Part shown: in pieces, positions 26,359-33,079 of the stretch
How the letters are laid out: the number at the start of each line of letters is the position of its first letter
Numbering within the stretch: position 1 is the stretch's first letter
Origin: Gemmatimonadota bacterium
GTDB taxonomy: Bacteria; Gemmatimonadota; Gemmatimonadetes; Gemmatimonadales; Gemmatimonadaceae
Assembly (NCBI GenBank): GCA_016182795.1
Contig: JACPFW010000012.1
Coordinates: 120,074 to 184,073 of the forward strand
Direction of reading: 5' to 3'
Length of the DNA stretch: 64,000 bases
The notes under the pieces: generated by a model
What the model saw: only the letters and a program-made list of their open reading frames with translations
The model's database searches: none
What the model was told of the DNA's origin: nothing
Program-made: the position numbers and the translations under genes

Positions 26359-26396
26359 ACCCCGCACCACACTCTGCCTCTGCCCCTGCACCCAAC
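26359..26396 (-). repeat. G/A-rich dispersed repeat, copy B
   Basis: Read on the minus strand, this 38-bp stretch begins at the G of the asnB TAG stop and matches 46105-46142 at 34 of 38 positions (GTTGGGTGCAGGGG, then GTGTGGTGC). Copies at 3879 and 29277 share the core. Confidence 0.6.
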
Positions 26397-28090
26397 TAGT
26401 ACCCTGCCGTGTGCACGTCCCCAACCGCCCGTCCGCTCGGATCCACCATCTTCGCGAACGATGCATCCCAACGCAGCGCTGTCTCGGTTGAACAGGCCAC
26501 GCTCCGCTCCCACGGCACACAATGCACCGCCGTGGCGCTCGGGAAGTGCTGCTCGAAGAGTTGCCGGTACAGGTACGCCTCCTTCGTTTCCGGCGTCTTC
26601 ACCGGAAACCGCTCGGCCGCGCCGCGCAGCATCGAGTCGCTGATCTCGCGCTCGGCGTGGGCCTTGATCCCGTCGATCCACGAATAGCCGACGCCGTCAC
26701 TGAACTGCTCCTTCTGGCGCCACAGTACCTCGTCGGGGATCGCGCCCTCGAAGGCATGGCGCAGCGGGTACTTCTCGATCGGGCGGGGACGCGGCGCGTT
26801 GCGCGGCAGCTTCTGCGACGGGTCCATGGCCATCGCCACGTCCATGAACGCGCGGTCGAGGAACGGCACCCGCACCTCGACGCCCCACGCCGCCCCCGCC
26901 TTGTTGGCGCGCGCGCAGTCGTACAGATGCAGCTTCTGGATCTTGCGCACGCTCTCGGCGTGCAGCTCCGGGCCGTCCGGTGCTTTGTGGAAGTAGAGGT
27001 ACCCGCCGAAGATCTCGTCGGCCCCCTCACCACTGAGGACCATCTTGATCCCCATCGCGCGGATCTTGCGCATCATCAGGTACATCGGGGTGGAGGCGCG
27101 GATGGTCGTGATGTCGAACGTCTCGAGGTGATAGATCACGTCGGAGAGCGCGTCGATCCCTTCCTGCACGGTGAAGTGGATTTCGTGATGGATGGCACCA
27201 ATGTGCTCGGCGACCTTGCGCGCGGGCGCGAGATCGGGCGCACCCGGCAACCCAACCGCGAACGAATGGATGCGCGGCCACCAGCTCGGTCCGCGGTCGC
27301 CGTCCTCCACGCGTCCCTCGCGGTACCGCGCCGCGATGGACGCCACCAACGATGAGTCCACCCCACCGCTGATGAGCACGCCGTACGGCACGTCACACAT
27401 CAACTGCCGATGCACCGCCGCTTCGAGCGCGCCGCGCAGGACTGCGGCGTCGTACGCCGCGGACGGCGAAGCGCCTTCCGTCGCCCAGACGGGTTCGTAG
27501 TAGCGCTGAAACCCCAGCTCGGCTTCGTGCCCCAAGTAGAAATGCCCCGGCGGCACTTCTCGGATGCGCTCGCAGACGCCCACCAGCGCCTTCATCTCCG
27601 ACGCGACGTACAAGTGCTCCTGCCGGTCCCATCCCACGTACAGCGGAATGACGCCGATCGGGTCGCGCGCAATCAGGTAGGTGTGCCGGCGTGGATCGTA
27701 GAGGACGAAGCCGAAGATGCCGTTGAGCCGGTTGAGGAACTCGCGCGGCGACTCCTCGTCGTACAGGTAGAGAATCACTTCGCAGTCCGACCGCGTCTGA
27801 AAATCGTGCGGCCGCTGGAGTGTGCCGCGGAGTTCCTGATGGTTGTAGATCTCGCCGTTCACGGCCAGCACCGCGCCGGTGGCGTTGTCCACCAGCGGCT
27901 GCGCACCGTGCTCCACGTCGACGATGCTCAGCCGCTCGTGGGCGAGGATCGCCCGCTCGTCGCTGTAGATCCCGCTCCAGTCCGGGCCGCGGTGCCGGAT
28001 CTTGCGCACCAGGGCGAGCGCCTGGCGTCGCAGGGCGGGGACGTCGCTGCGCGCGGGGTCGAGATCGAGAATGCCGAGAATGCCGCACAT
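26396..28090 (-). CDS. asnB: Asparagine synthetase B (glutamine-hydrolysing)
   Basis: ATP-dependent conversion of aspartate and glutamine to asparagine and glutamate. The 564 residues match AsnB length. The N-terminal glutaminase starts with MCGILGI, leaving Cys2 as the nucleophile after Met removal, and has HERLSIVDVEHGAQPL and NGEIYNHQ. The synthetase domain has the PP-loop LISGGVDSSLVASIAA and LSGEGADEIFGGY. Start ATG 28090 is preceded by CCGGAG. The 160 bp upstream contain an Asn-rich leader ORF (28167-28250) and a terminator-like hairpin, so expression is probably controlled by attenuation in response to asparaginyl-tRNA. An MBL-fold gene lies upstream on the same strand. Confidence 0.96.
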   Translation of the reverse strand: MCGILGILDLDPARSDVPALRRQALALVRKIRHRGPDWSGIYSDERAILAHERLSIVDVEHGAQPLVDNATGAVLAVNGEIYNHQELRGTLQRPHDFQTRSDCEVILYLYDEESPREFLNRLNGIFGFVLYDPRRHTYLIARDPIGVIPLYVGWDRQEHLYVASEMKALVGVCERIREVPPGHFYLGHEAELGFQRYYEPVWATEGASPSAAYDAAVLRGALEAAVHRQLMCDVPYGVLISGGVDSSLVASIAARYREGRVEDGDRGPSWWPRIHSFAVGLPGAPDLAPARKVAEHIGAIHHEIHFTVQEGIDALSDVIYHLETFDITTIRASTPMYLMMRKIRAMGIKMVLSGEGADEIFGGYLYFHKAPDGPELHAESVRKIQKLHLYDCARANKAGAAWGVEVRVPFLDRAFMDVAMAMDPSQKLPRNAPRPRPIEKYPLRHAFEGAIPDEVLWRQKEQFSDGVGYSWIDGIKAHAEREISDSMLRGAAERFPVKTPETKEAYLYRQLFEQHFPSATAVHCVPWERSVACSTETALRWDASFAKMVDPSGRAVGDVHTAGY

Positions 28091-28104
28091 GCGTGGAACT
28101 CCGG

Positions 28105-28143
28105 AAAAAAGAAAACCCCCGATTCGCGTTCGCGAATCGGGGG
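28105..28143 (-). terminator. asnB attenuator (intrinsic terminator in the 5' leader)
   Basis: On the minus strand CCCCCGATTCGCG (28143-28131) pairs perfectly with CGCGAATCGGGGG (28128-28116) around a very tight loop; realistically 12 bp with a 4-nt loop. It is followed at once by TTTTCTTTTTT (28115-28105), then the CCGGAG ribosome-binding site and the asnB ATG. It therefore lies inside the asnB leader and would stop transcription before the gene. The 5' arm segment CGATTCGCG is the exact complement of CGCGAATCG in the leader ORF (28200-28192), giving an alternative antiterminator pairing. Confidence 0.88.
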
Positions 28144-28166
28144 TGGTCAGCACCAGGGAGTGTGTT

Positions 28167-28250
28167 CTACACGCCAGCGCCGTCCCACGCGCGATTCGCG
28201 CGAGGGTTCCCATTATTATTGCGCGACTGGCGCAGGGTGGCGGACGTCAT
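28167..28250 (-). CDS. Asn-rich leader peptide of asnB (27 aa)
   Basis: An ORF of 27 codons plus TAG, ending 24 nt before the attenuator stem and 76 nt before asnB. Codons 11-15 read AAT AAT AAT GGG AAC and codon 19 is AAT: five Asn in nine codons, mostly the AAT codon that a GC-rich genome is expected to use less. Such a run of the regulated amino acid is the hallmark of amino-acid-operon leader peptides (trpL, hisL, ilv). Codons 17-20 (CGC GCG AAT CG) include the segment complementary to the terminator 5' arm, so ribosome position could decide which hairpin forms. There is no clear ribosome-binding site; the predicted promoter would place +1 at this ATG, so it may be leaderless. Not homologous to a leader known to me. 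Confidence 0.82.
   Translation of the reverse strand: MTSATLRQSRNNNGNPRANRAWDGAGV
28188..28202 (-). promoter_or_regulatory. Antiterminator segment within the asnB leader ORF
   Basis: Minus-strand CGCGCGAATCGCGCG, spanning codons 17-21 of the leader. It is partly self-complementary (6 bp around AAT) and includes CGCGAATCG, the perfect 9-nt complement of the terminator 5' arm (28139-28131). The two pairings are mutually exclusive with the terminator or with self-folding, as required for attenuation. Confidence 0.65.
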
Positions 28251-28256
28251 ACGCGA

Positions 28257-28286
28257 AGGGTAGTCGGAGACCCACCCCGCGGTCAA
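28257..28286 (-). promoter_or_regulatory. Predicted sigma-70-type promoter of the asnB leader
   Basis: TTGACC (28286-28281) and TACCCT (28262-28257) on the minus strand are separated by 18 bp. Six nucleotides follow before the leader ATG, so the start of transcription would fall on or next to A28250. It lies 41 bp downstream of the MBL-fold gene's stop, so asnB could be transcribed independently. Confidence 0.5.
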
Positions 28287-28327
28287 GCGGACGGGCCGCC
28301 GTGCCCCACGCGCGCCGGTCCGCGCCC

Positions 28328-29266
28328 TCACGTACCGCTCGTCAGCTCGTCGTACGCCGCCCCCAGCACGCGCTCAGTCAGCGGGCCGTGGTCGGGGAAT
28401 CCGGGGAGCGGCTCGGCGAACTTCACGACGACGTCGCGCGGCTTGCCGGCCTTCACTTCGCCGCGCGTGAAGTCGAGCAGCGCCGTCAGATAGTTGCGCT
28501 GCACCTCGAGATCGGCTCGGCTGCCCGTGGCCGGGAAGTTCGTTCCCGCGTGGCCGAAGATGTAGATCGTGTCGGTCGGATGATCGCGGAGCACCCCTTC
28601 GAGCACTCTGACCCAGCCGGCGATCGACGAGCCGCCGGGACGGTCGAGCACCGGTTGGCGTCGGTTGAAGACGAGGTCGCCCATGTGCACGACGTTGGCG
28701 CGCTCGAACGTGATCACGGCGTCGCCGCCGGTGTGCGCGGGTCCATAGTAGGTCAGCGACATCACCTCGTTGCCCACCGGCTCGCGCCACGTCTTGTCGA
28801 ATAGCGTGTCGGCATAGACCTGCTCCGGCGGCGGCGTCGTTACGCCGGGCTGCGGCGCCTTTGCCGCGCGTTCGGCGGCGGCGCGTTGGAGCACCGGCAC
28901 ATTGCGCTGCGCGAGGATCTTCCTGGCGGCGGGGCGGAACACGCCATTGCCGCCCGTGTGGTCGCCGTGGTGGTGCGTGTTGACCAGGTAGTCGATGGCG
29001 CGCGACTGCGTGCGGGCGTTGACGGCGTCGAGGCACGTCAGCGCGGTGGCCGCGTACTGCGAGTCCACCACGACGACGCTCTTGGCATCGATGTGCCATC
29101 CAATGGTCCCGCCGCGTCCCGTGAACGTGCCAACGGTGCCGCGCACGAGGGTCAGGGGATCGGGCTGGCCGGGCCGGACGGGTTGCGCGAGCAGGGCGCG
29201 CCAGTCAAGCGCGCTGGCGGCGAGGGCGAGCGCCGAAGACTGCAGGAACTGCCGTCTGGAGGACAT
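28328..29266 (-). CDS. Exported MBL-fold metallo-hydrolase
   Basis: A 312-residue metallo-beta-lactamase-fold protein with an N-terminal SSRRQFLQSSALALAASAL, a Tat-like signal. The metal motif is NTHHHGDHTGGNG (about 112-124, HxHxDH), with further ligands in GPAHTGGDAVI and IYIFGHAGTNFPA. FNRRQPVLDRPGGSSIAGW resembles secreted MBL proteins of subclass B1/B2-like families, but there is no evidence that it degrades antibiotics. The ATG at 29266 follows GGAGG. A G/A-rich repeat copy (29277-29297) lies just upstream of the start. Substrate unknown. Confidence 0.86.
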   Translation of the reverse strand: MSSRRQFLQSSALALAASALDWRALLAQPVRPGQPDPLTLVRGTVGTFTGRGGTIGWHIDAKSVVVVDSQYAATALTCLDAVNARTQSRAIDYLVNTHHHGDHTGGNGVFRPAARKILAQRNVPVLQRAAAERAAKAPQPGVTTPPPEQVYADTLFDKTWREPVGNEVMSLTYYGPAHTGGDAVITFERANVVHMGDLVFNRRQPVLDRPGGSSIAGWVRVLEGVLRDHPTDTIYIFGHAGTNFPATGSRADLEVQRNYLTALLDFTRGEVKAGKPRDVVVKFAEPLPGFPDHGPLTERVLGAAYDELTSGT

Positions 29267-29276
29267 GGCGGATTCT

Positions 29277-29297
29277 GGTGCAGGGGAAGGGGCAGGG
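29277..29297 (+). repeat. G/A-rich dispersed repeat, copy C (partial)
   Basis: GGTGCAGGGGAAGGGGCAGGG matches 46109-46129 at 20 of 21 positions. It lies 10 bp upstream of the MBL-fold start codon. Confidence 0.45.
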
Positions 29298-29383
29298 AAC
29301 AGCGCTGCACCCATAGTAGCTCGGCTGGCGGTTGGAGGCGAGCGCCATCGCCAATCGCGATCCTCAGTCGTAGTTACGGAAAA

Positions 29384-29411
29384 GCGGCACCACCCGATCG
29401 GGTGGTGCCGC
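29384..29411 (-). terminator. Intrinsic terminator after the broken beta-barrel gene
   Basis: A perfect 12-bp stem, GCGGCACCACCC (29384-29395) with GGGTGGTGCCGC (29400-29411), loop GATC. On the minus strand it is followed by TTTT. It lies 20 bp after the stop of the mtrB-like gene and closes that operon. Confidence 0.85.
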
Positions 29412-29724
29412 CTCGTCCCGCGAAACTGCTGTTAGAACTTGTAGATCAGCTTCACCACGGCCGTCGATCCGGTGAACGGACGGTTGCCGTAGCCGGTCGT
29501 GATCGCGCCGAGCGGATCCATGCGCGGCACGCCGGGCGTGACGTCCGTCGTCGCAAAGTCGACGATCTCGAACTTCTCGTACCGGTAACCGACACCGATG
29601 CCCAGGTTGTCCTTGAGCATGTGGCGGACGTCCACCTTGTACTGCGACCAGCTGTTGGTGACGTTCGGCCACGGGATGAAGCACGAGGCGATCGTGCCCG
29701 AGCAGGCGCGCGCGTCACGCGGAT

Positions 29725-29863
29725 CGCGCAGCGCGGCGTTGTCGGGGTTCTTCATCGCTTCGACGCGCGGACCGTTGTAGTCGTACTCGAGGTCCGAGTC
29801 GCTGAAGTTGAAGGCGAACCGCACGTCGGTCTTCGGCAGGGCCTGGATCAGGTCCATCCAGAC
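29725..29863. repeat. Donor of a 139-bp intragenic direct repeat
   Basis: Identical to 30415-30553 except at one base (G29801 versus A30491). It encodes the stretch around NFSDSDLEYDYNGPRVEAM. The paralogue carries the same segment once, at 33375-33513, with more differences, so this is the natural location. Confidence 0.9.
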
Positions 29864-30414
29864 GCCGGCGCTGGTGACCTTCTCGTCATTATCCAGGAAC
29901 CAGTCGCGCTTGGGATCATTCCAGCTCTCGTACGCGCCCGGCACCGTTCCCAGCGGATTCGCATTGCGCGACTTCTGGTTGGACGACCAGTTGTCGGCGC
30001 CGTACATCGCGCCAAACGTGACCTTGTCATTCACGTAGTAGTTGCCGGTCACGCTGAACGAGGTGTTGTCGTACTTGAGCAGGCCAAACTCGTGCCCCTC
30101 TCCCGCGTACTCGTCGTTCATCGTGCCGAGCGTCAGGTTGAGGTCGAACTTGCTCGACGGCGTGAGGCCGAGGATCACCGAGCTCTTGATGCGATCCATG
30201 TCGGCTTCGTCGTAGAAGCGAAGCGCGTCCTGACCGCCGCCCTCCTCGATGTACTCGATCGACAGCCCCGAGCCAATGCGGCGGGTGCTCTCGACGAGGC
30301 CGCGCAGCGAGAAGTACTGGTTCTGGTACGCGTCGAGCGAGGCGCGGAACGTGTAGTCCGTCATGTCGCTGAACGCGCGCCCGCTGCGCTTCACGTCGTC
30401 GAGGATGTAGCCGA

Positions 30415-30553
30415 CGCGCAGCGCGGCGTTGTCGGGGTTCTTCATCGCTTCGACGCGCGGACCGTTGTAGTCGTACTCGAGGTCCGAGTCACTGAAGTTG
30501 AAGGCGAACCGCACGTCGGTCTTCGGCAGGGCCTGGATCAGGTCCATCCAGAC
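30415..30553. repeat. Misplaced second copy of the 139-bp intragenic repeat
   Basis: Direct repeat of 29725-29863 displaced by 690 bp. It sits where the paralogous gene has unrelated barrel sequence (34073-34199) and causes the frameshift of copy 1. The left junction shares CGCGCAGCGC with the native sequence, a possible microhomology. Confidence 0.9.
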
Positions 30554-31802
30554 CCATTCCAGTGCGGCGTCACGTTGTCGTGATCGTTGAACCGGTACTT
30601 CATGTCGAACGCGAAGTAGTCGGTCGGCCGGGTCGAGAAGTTGATCACCGCGTTGAGGGCGTCCACCTGCGCCTCGGCGGTCGGCCGACGCAGCGACGAC
30701 AGGCCGGGGAAGAACGCGTAGGTCGCCGGCTGGGCGATCTTCGTGTTCGTCGTCCACGGCAGCAAGTCATCGTCCTGCGTCATGCGGATGATGGCGAACT
30801 GGCCGTTGATCGTCGTGTGGTTCGGCATTTTGTACAGGCCGACGACGCGCAGCGAGTTCATCTGGCTGCTCGGCGCCATCGACGTGCGGCCGAAGGCCGG
30901 ACCGTTGCCGTTGGAGTAGCCGCTGGCATCCCACGGACCGTTGGGCGGCAGCTTGCCGTTGTCGAAGTCCGTGGCGCGGAGCGGATTGTCGAACTCGAGT
31001 GACGGCAGGTTCTGCTTGAAGAACGAACCCTGGTACTCGGCGCGAATCATGCCGATGGCCGGCCGGTTGAGTTCCAGCCCCGCCGTGATCTCGTTAACGC
31101 TGTTGTCGAGCGTCATCGGCACGTTGGTGGCGTCATTGAATGCGAACGCCGCGCCCCACGGCTGGTTGCCGCTCTTGGTGCTCATCAGGTACTTGAAGTC
31201 CACCGTCGCGACGCTGTTCACGCGGTACTTGAGGCCGGCGTTCAGCGTGTTGCGCTGGGCCGACATCGGGAACTCCGTGGCGATCGAGCGATAGATCGAC
31301 GCCGAGTTGTACTGCGCGCCCGTGGTGCCGATGCCGATGATGCCCGCTTCCTTGTTTTGCACGCGGGTGCGGAGCGCCGGGTCGAGCGTCCACTTGTTGT
31401 TGCCGGCGTCGCGGAACGGCGTCAGCGTGTTCTCCGCGTAGTTCAACGGCTGGCCGTTGAAGCTCACGTTGAACTTGGCCTTGCCGAACCGGTTGTAGCT
31501 GAACGCGAACCGCTGGTCGTTGTAACCGACATTGGCGGCGCTGAAATCATAGGCCACCGCGTCGGATTCCTTGCCGATCGCGATCCTGCTGGCCAGGCCG
31601 GACTTGAGGTCTTCGTACCGCTGATAGCGGCCCTCATCGCCGGTAGTGGTCGTGGACCGGAAGCCGAGTTCCCAGGTTTGTTCCCAGGCCGGATTCGTCG
31701 GTGCCGCCGCCTTCTGCTGCGCCCCCGCCACGCTGGCGGAGGCGAGCACGAGGAGCGCGGCCGAGAAGATGTAGCTGTTGCGCATCTCAGTCTCCCTCTC
31801 GC

Positions 31803-32780
31803 TTAGCGTAGGAACGCCTTGCCGTTGGGGTTGTTGGAGCCGTGAATCTGCTGGTGGCAGTTCATGCACGCGCGGCCCGTGATCTTGTTGGCATTCGACG
31901 AGTTCTGCAGGACGAACTTGTCGTAAATCGTTGGCGGATGGCGCGAGGTGACGTGGCAGCGCTGGCACAGTCCGGGGGCCTTGGCGACCAGCATGCGGTC
32001 GTTGTTCGAGCCGTGCGGATCGTGGCAGGTGACGCAGGCGTTCGCGACCGGGGCGTGCTCCCACAGGAATGGACCGCGCTTCTCCTGGTGGCAGCTCGTG
32101 CAGCTCTGGTCAATGTTCGTGCCGGCGCGCAGCATCTTGACGTTCGCCGACCCGTGCAGATTGTGGCACGACGAGCAGGCCAGGGCGCCTTCGCGCACCG
32201 GCATGTGATTGAAGCGGCTGACCTTGTTCACGATCGCCTGGTGGCACGAGGCGCAGAGCTTGGCCTGCGTCGCTTCCTTCAGTTGCTTGTCGCCCTTGGG
32301 GCTGTGAACGCTGTGGCAGGTGGAGCAGGCGACACCGCGGGCCTCGTGCTTGCTGTTGGCCCAGAAGGCGTGCTCGCTCGACGTGTGACAGGTGGTGCAG
32401 ACCGCCGAGGCCTCTACCGCGCTCACCTTGTTGAACTGGAGCGGCTTCACCTTTTCGGGATCGTCCGCGTGTTTGCTGCCCGGGCCGTGGCAGCTTTCGC
32501 AGCCGCGTCCGGCCGCCGGGGTGCGCGGGTCCGCGACCTTGAAATGCAAGGTCTTGTCGCCCGCCTTGTTCTCGTGGCAGCCGAGGCACGTCTCCATGCC
32601 CACGTAGGTGGCGGCGTCTGTAGCGGCCGCGCTCGCCTTGGCGCTGACCGGCTGCTGTGCACCGACGGGAACGGCGACCACGGCGCTGGCGAACACGCTG
32701 GCCGCGAACACGCTGCATGCCAGCCAGAATCCTGGCCCGCTGAAGCGATTGCCGTTGCGTCGAGACTTCTTATCCGACAT
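31803..32780 (-). CDS. Decaheme c-type cytochrome, DmsE/MtrA family, copy 1
   Basis: A 325-residue periplasmic multihaem cytochrome. After a signal peptide (about residues 1-41, ending VPVGAQ) there are exactly ten CxxCH motifs: CLGCH, CESCH, CTTCH, CSTCH, CASCH, CSSCH, CTSCH, CVTCH, CQRCH and CMNCH. Size and haem count match MtrA/DmsE/PioA, which carry electrons through an outer-membrane barrel. It lies 17 bp upstream of the barrel gene on the same strand. The ATG at 32780 has an AGGAGGG site held in the loop of a small hairpin. No cell-surface MtrC/OmcA partner is in the window. Direction of electron flow cannot be told. Confidence 0.95.
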   Translation of the reverse strand: MSDKKSRRNGNRFSGPGFWLACSVFAASVFASAVVAVPVGAQQPVSAKASAAATDAATYVGMETCLGCHENKAGDKTLHFKVADPRTPAAGRGCESCHGPGSKHADDPEKVKPLQFNKVSAVEASAVCTTCHTSSEHAFWANSKHEARGVACSTCHSVHSPKGDKQLKEATQAKLCASCHQAIVNKVSRFNHMPVREGALACSSCHNLHGSANVKMLRAGTNIDQSCTSCHQEKRGPFLWEHAPVANACVTCHDPHGSNNDRMLVAKAPGLCQRCHVTSRHPPTIYDKFVLQNSSNANKITGRACMNCHQQIHGSNNPNGKAFLR

Positions 32781-32781
32781 G

Positions 32782-32798
32782 ACACCCTCCTGAGGTGC
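32782..32798 (-). promoter_or_regulatory. Hairpin presenting the Shine-Dalgarno of decaheme copy 1
   Basis: On the minus strand GCACC and GGTGT flank TCAGGAG just before the ATG. The same arrangement (GCACC/GGTGC, same loop) precedes the second decaheme gene at 36404-36420. It may tune or simply expose the ribosome-binding site. Confidence 0.4.
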
Positions 32799-32916
32799 GA
32801 ATTCGGGGTCCAGCCGTCTCATCCTGAAGTTTCCTTACGCCTAGTCCCCGCTTGGAGGGCAGGCGATGAGTGAAACTGCTGGCACGGTTTACAACTGTCA
32901 GTCGGAAGATTGCGAA

Positions 32917-32936
32917 CACTACGTAGGTAATTACCT
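32917..32936. promoter_or_regulatory. Candidate operator upstream of decaheme copy 1
   Basis: CACTACGTAGG (32917-32927) recurs, inverted, at 36581-36591 upstream of the second decaheme gene. It overlaps a perfect 12-bp palindrome, AGGTAATTACCT (32925-32936). Both lie 137-156 bp upstream of the start codon. Confidence 0.4.
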
Positions 32937-32961
32937 GACGCTAATTGAGCCGATTCGACCT

Positions 32962-32982
32962 CAATGAGAGCCGGTCTCATTG
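32962..32982. promoter_or_regulatory. Inverted repeat between the two decaheme modules
   Basis: CAATGAGA and TCTCATTG (8-bp arms) around GCCGG, between the candidate operator and the terminator of the upstream operon. Could be an operator or a short hairpin. Confidence 0.35.
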
Positions 32983-32996
32983 TCGCGGCAGACGGC

Positions 32997-33038
32997 AAAA
33001 CGAAGCGGCACCCCCATTCGGAGGTGCCGCTTCGTTTT
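32997..33038 (-). terminator. Intrinsic terminator after beta-barrel copy 2
   Basis: A 16-bp perfect stem (32997-33012 with 33023-33038) ending in AAAA/TTTT, so it can act in both directions. It lies 41 bp past the barrel stop and separates the two modules. Confidence 0.85.
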
Positions 33039-33079
33039 CGCATCGCCGGTGGAGGAGTCCCTCCAGGCGATGTCTCGCG

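Larger units (their letters stand above)
29432..31785 (-). pseudogene. MtrB/PioB-family outer-membrane beta-barrel, copy 1, frame-disrupted
   Basis: Outer-membrane barrel that would sheathe the decaheme cytochrome encoded 17 bp upstream. Start ATG 31785 follows GGGAGA; the N-terminus has a signal peptide (ending SVAGAQ) and matches the intact paralogue at 33080-35425 closely. Near base 30553 the frame breaks: one frame ends in a TGA at 30538-30540, and the rest (to YKF at 29432) continues in another frame. The cause is a patch (30415-30553) that is a 138/139 copy of this gene's own 29725-29863. It replaces about 127 bp seen in the paralogue with about 128 bp, so the net shift is +1. Some 45 residues of native barrel (EYNVRFDAVPEY to LPSRGTA in the paralogue) are missing. 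True pseudogene or assembly artefact cannot be told from one sequence. Confidence 0.85.

Noticed and set aside
28105..28250. T-box riboswitch upstream of asnB
   Set aside because: No AGGGTGGNACCGCG T-box sequence or specifier stem on the asnB strand. A GGGTGG is present only on the opposite strand. The Asn-rich ORF explains the terminator better.
28328..29266. MBL-fold protein as a beta-lactamase
   Set aside because: The fold motif is shared by many hydrolases; nothing in the sequence points to antibiotic cleavage.
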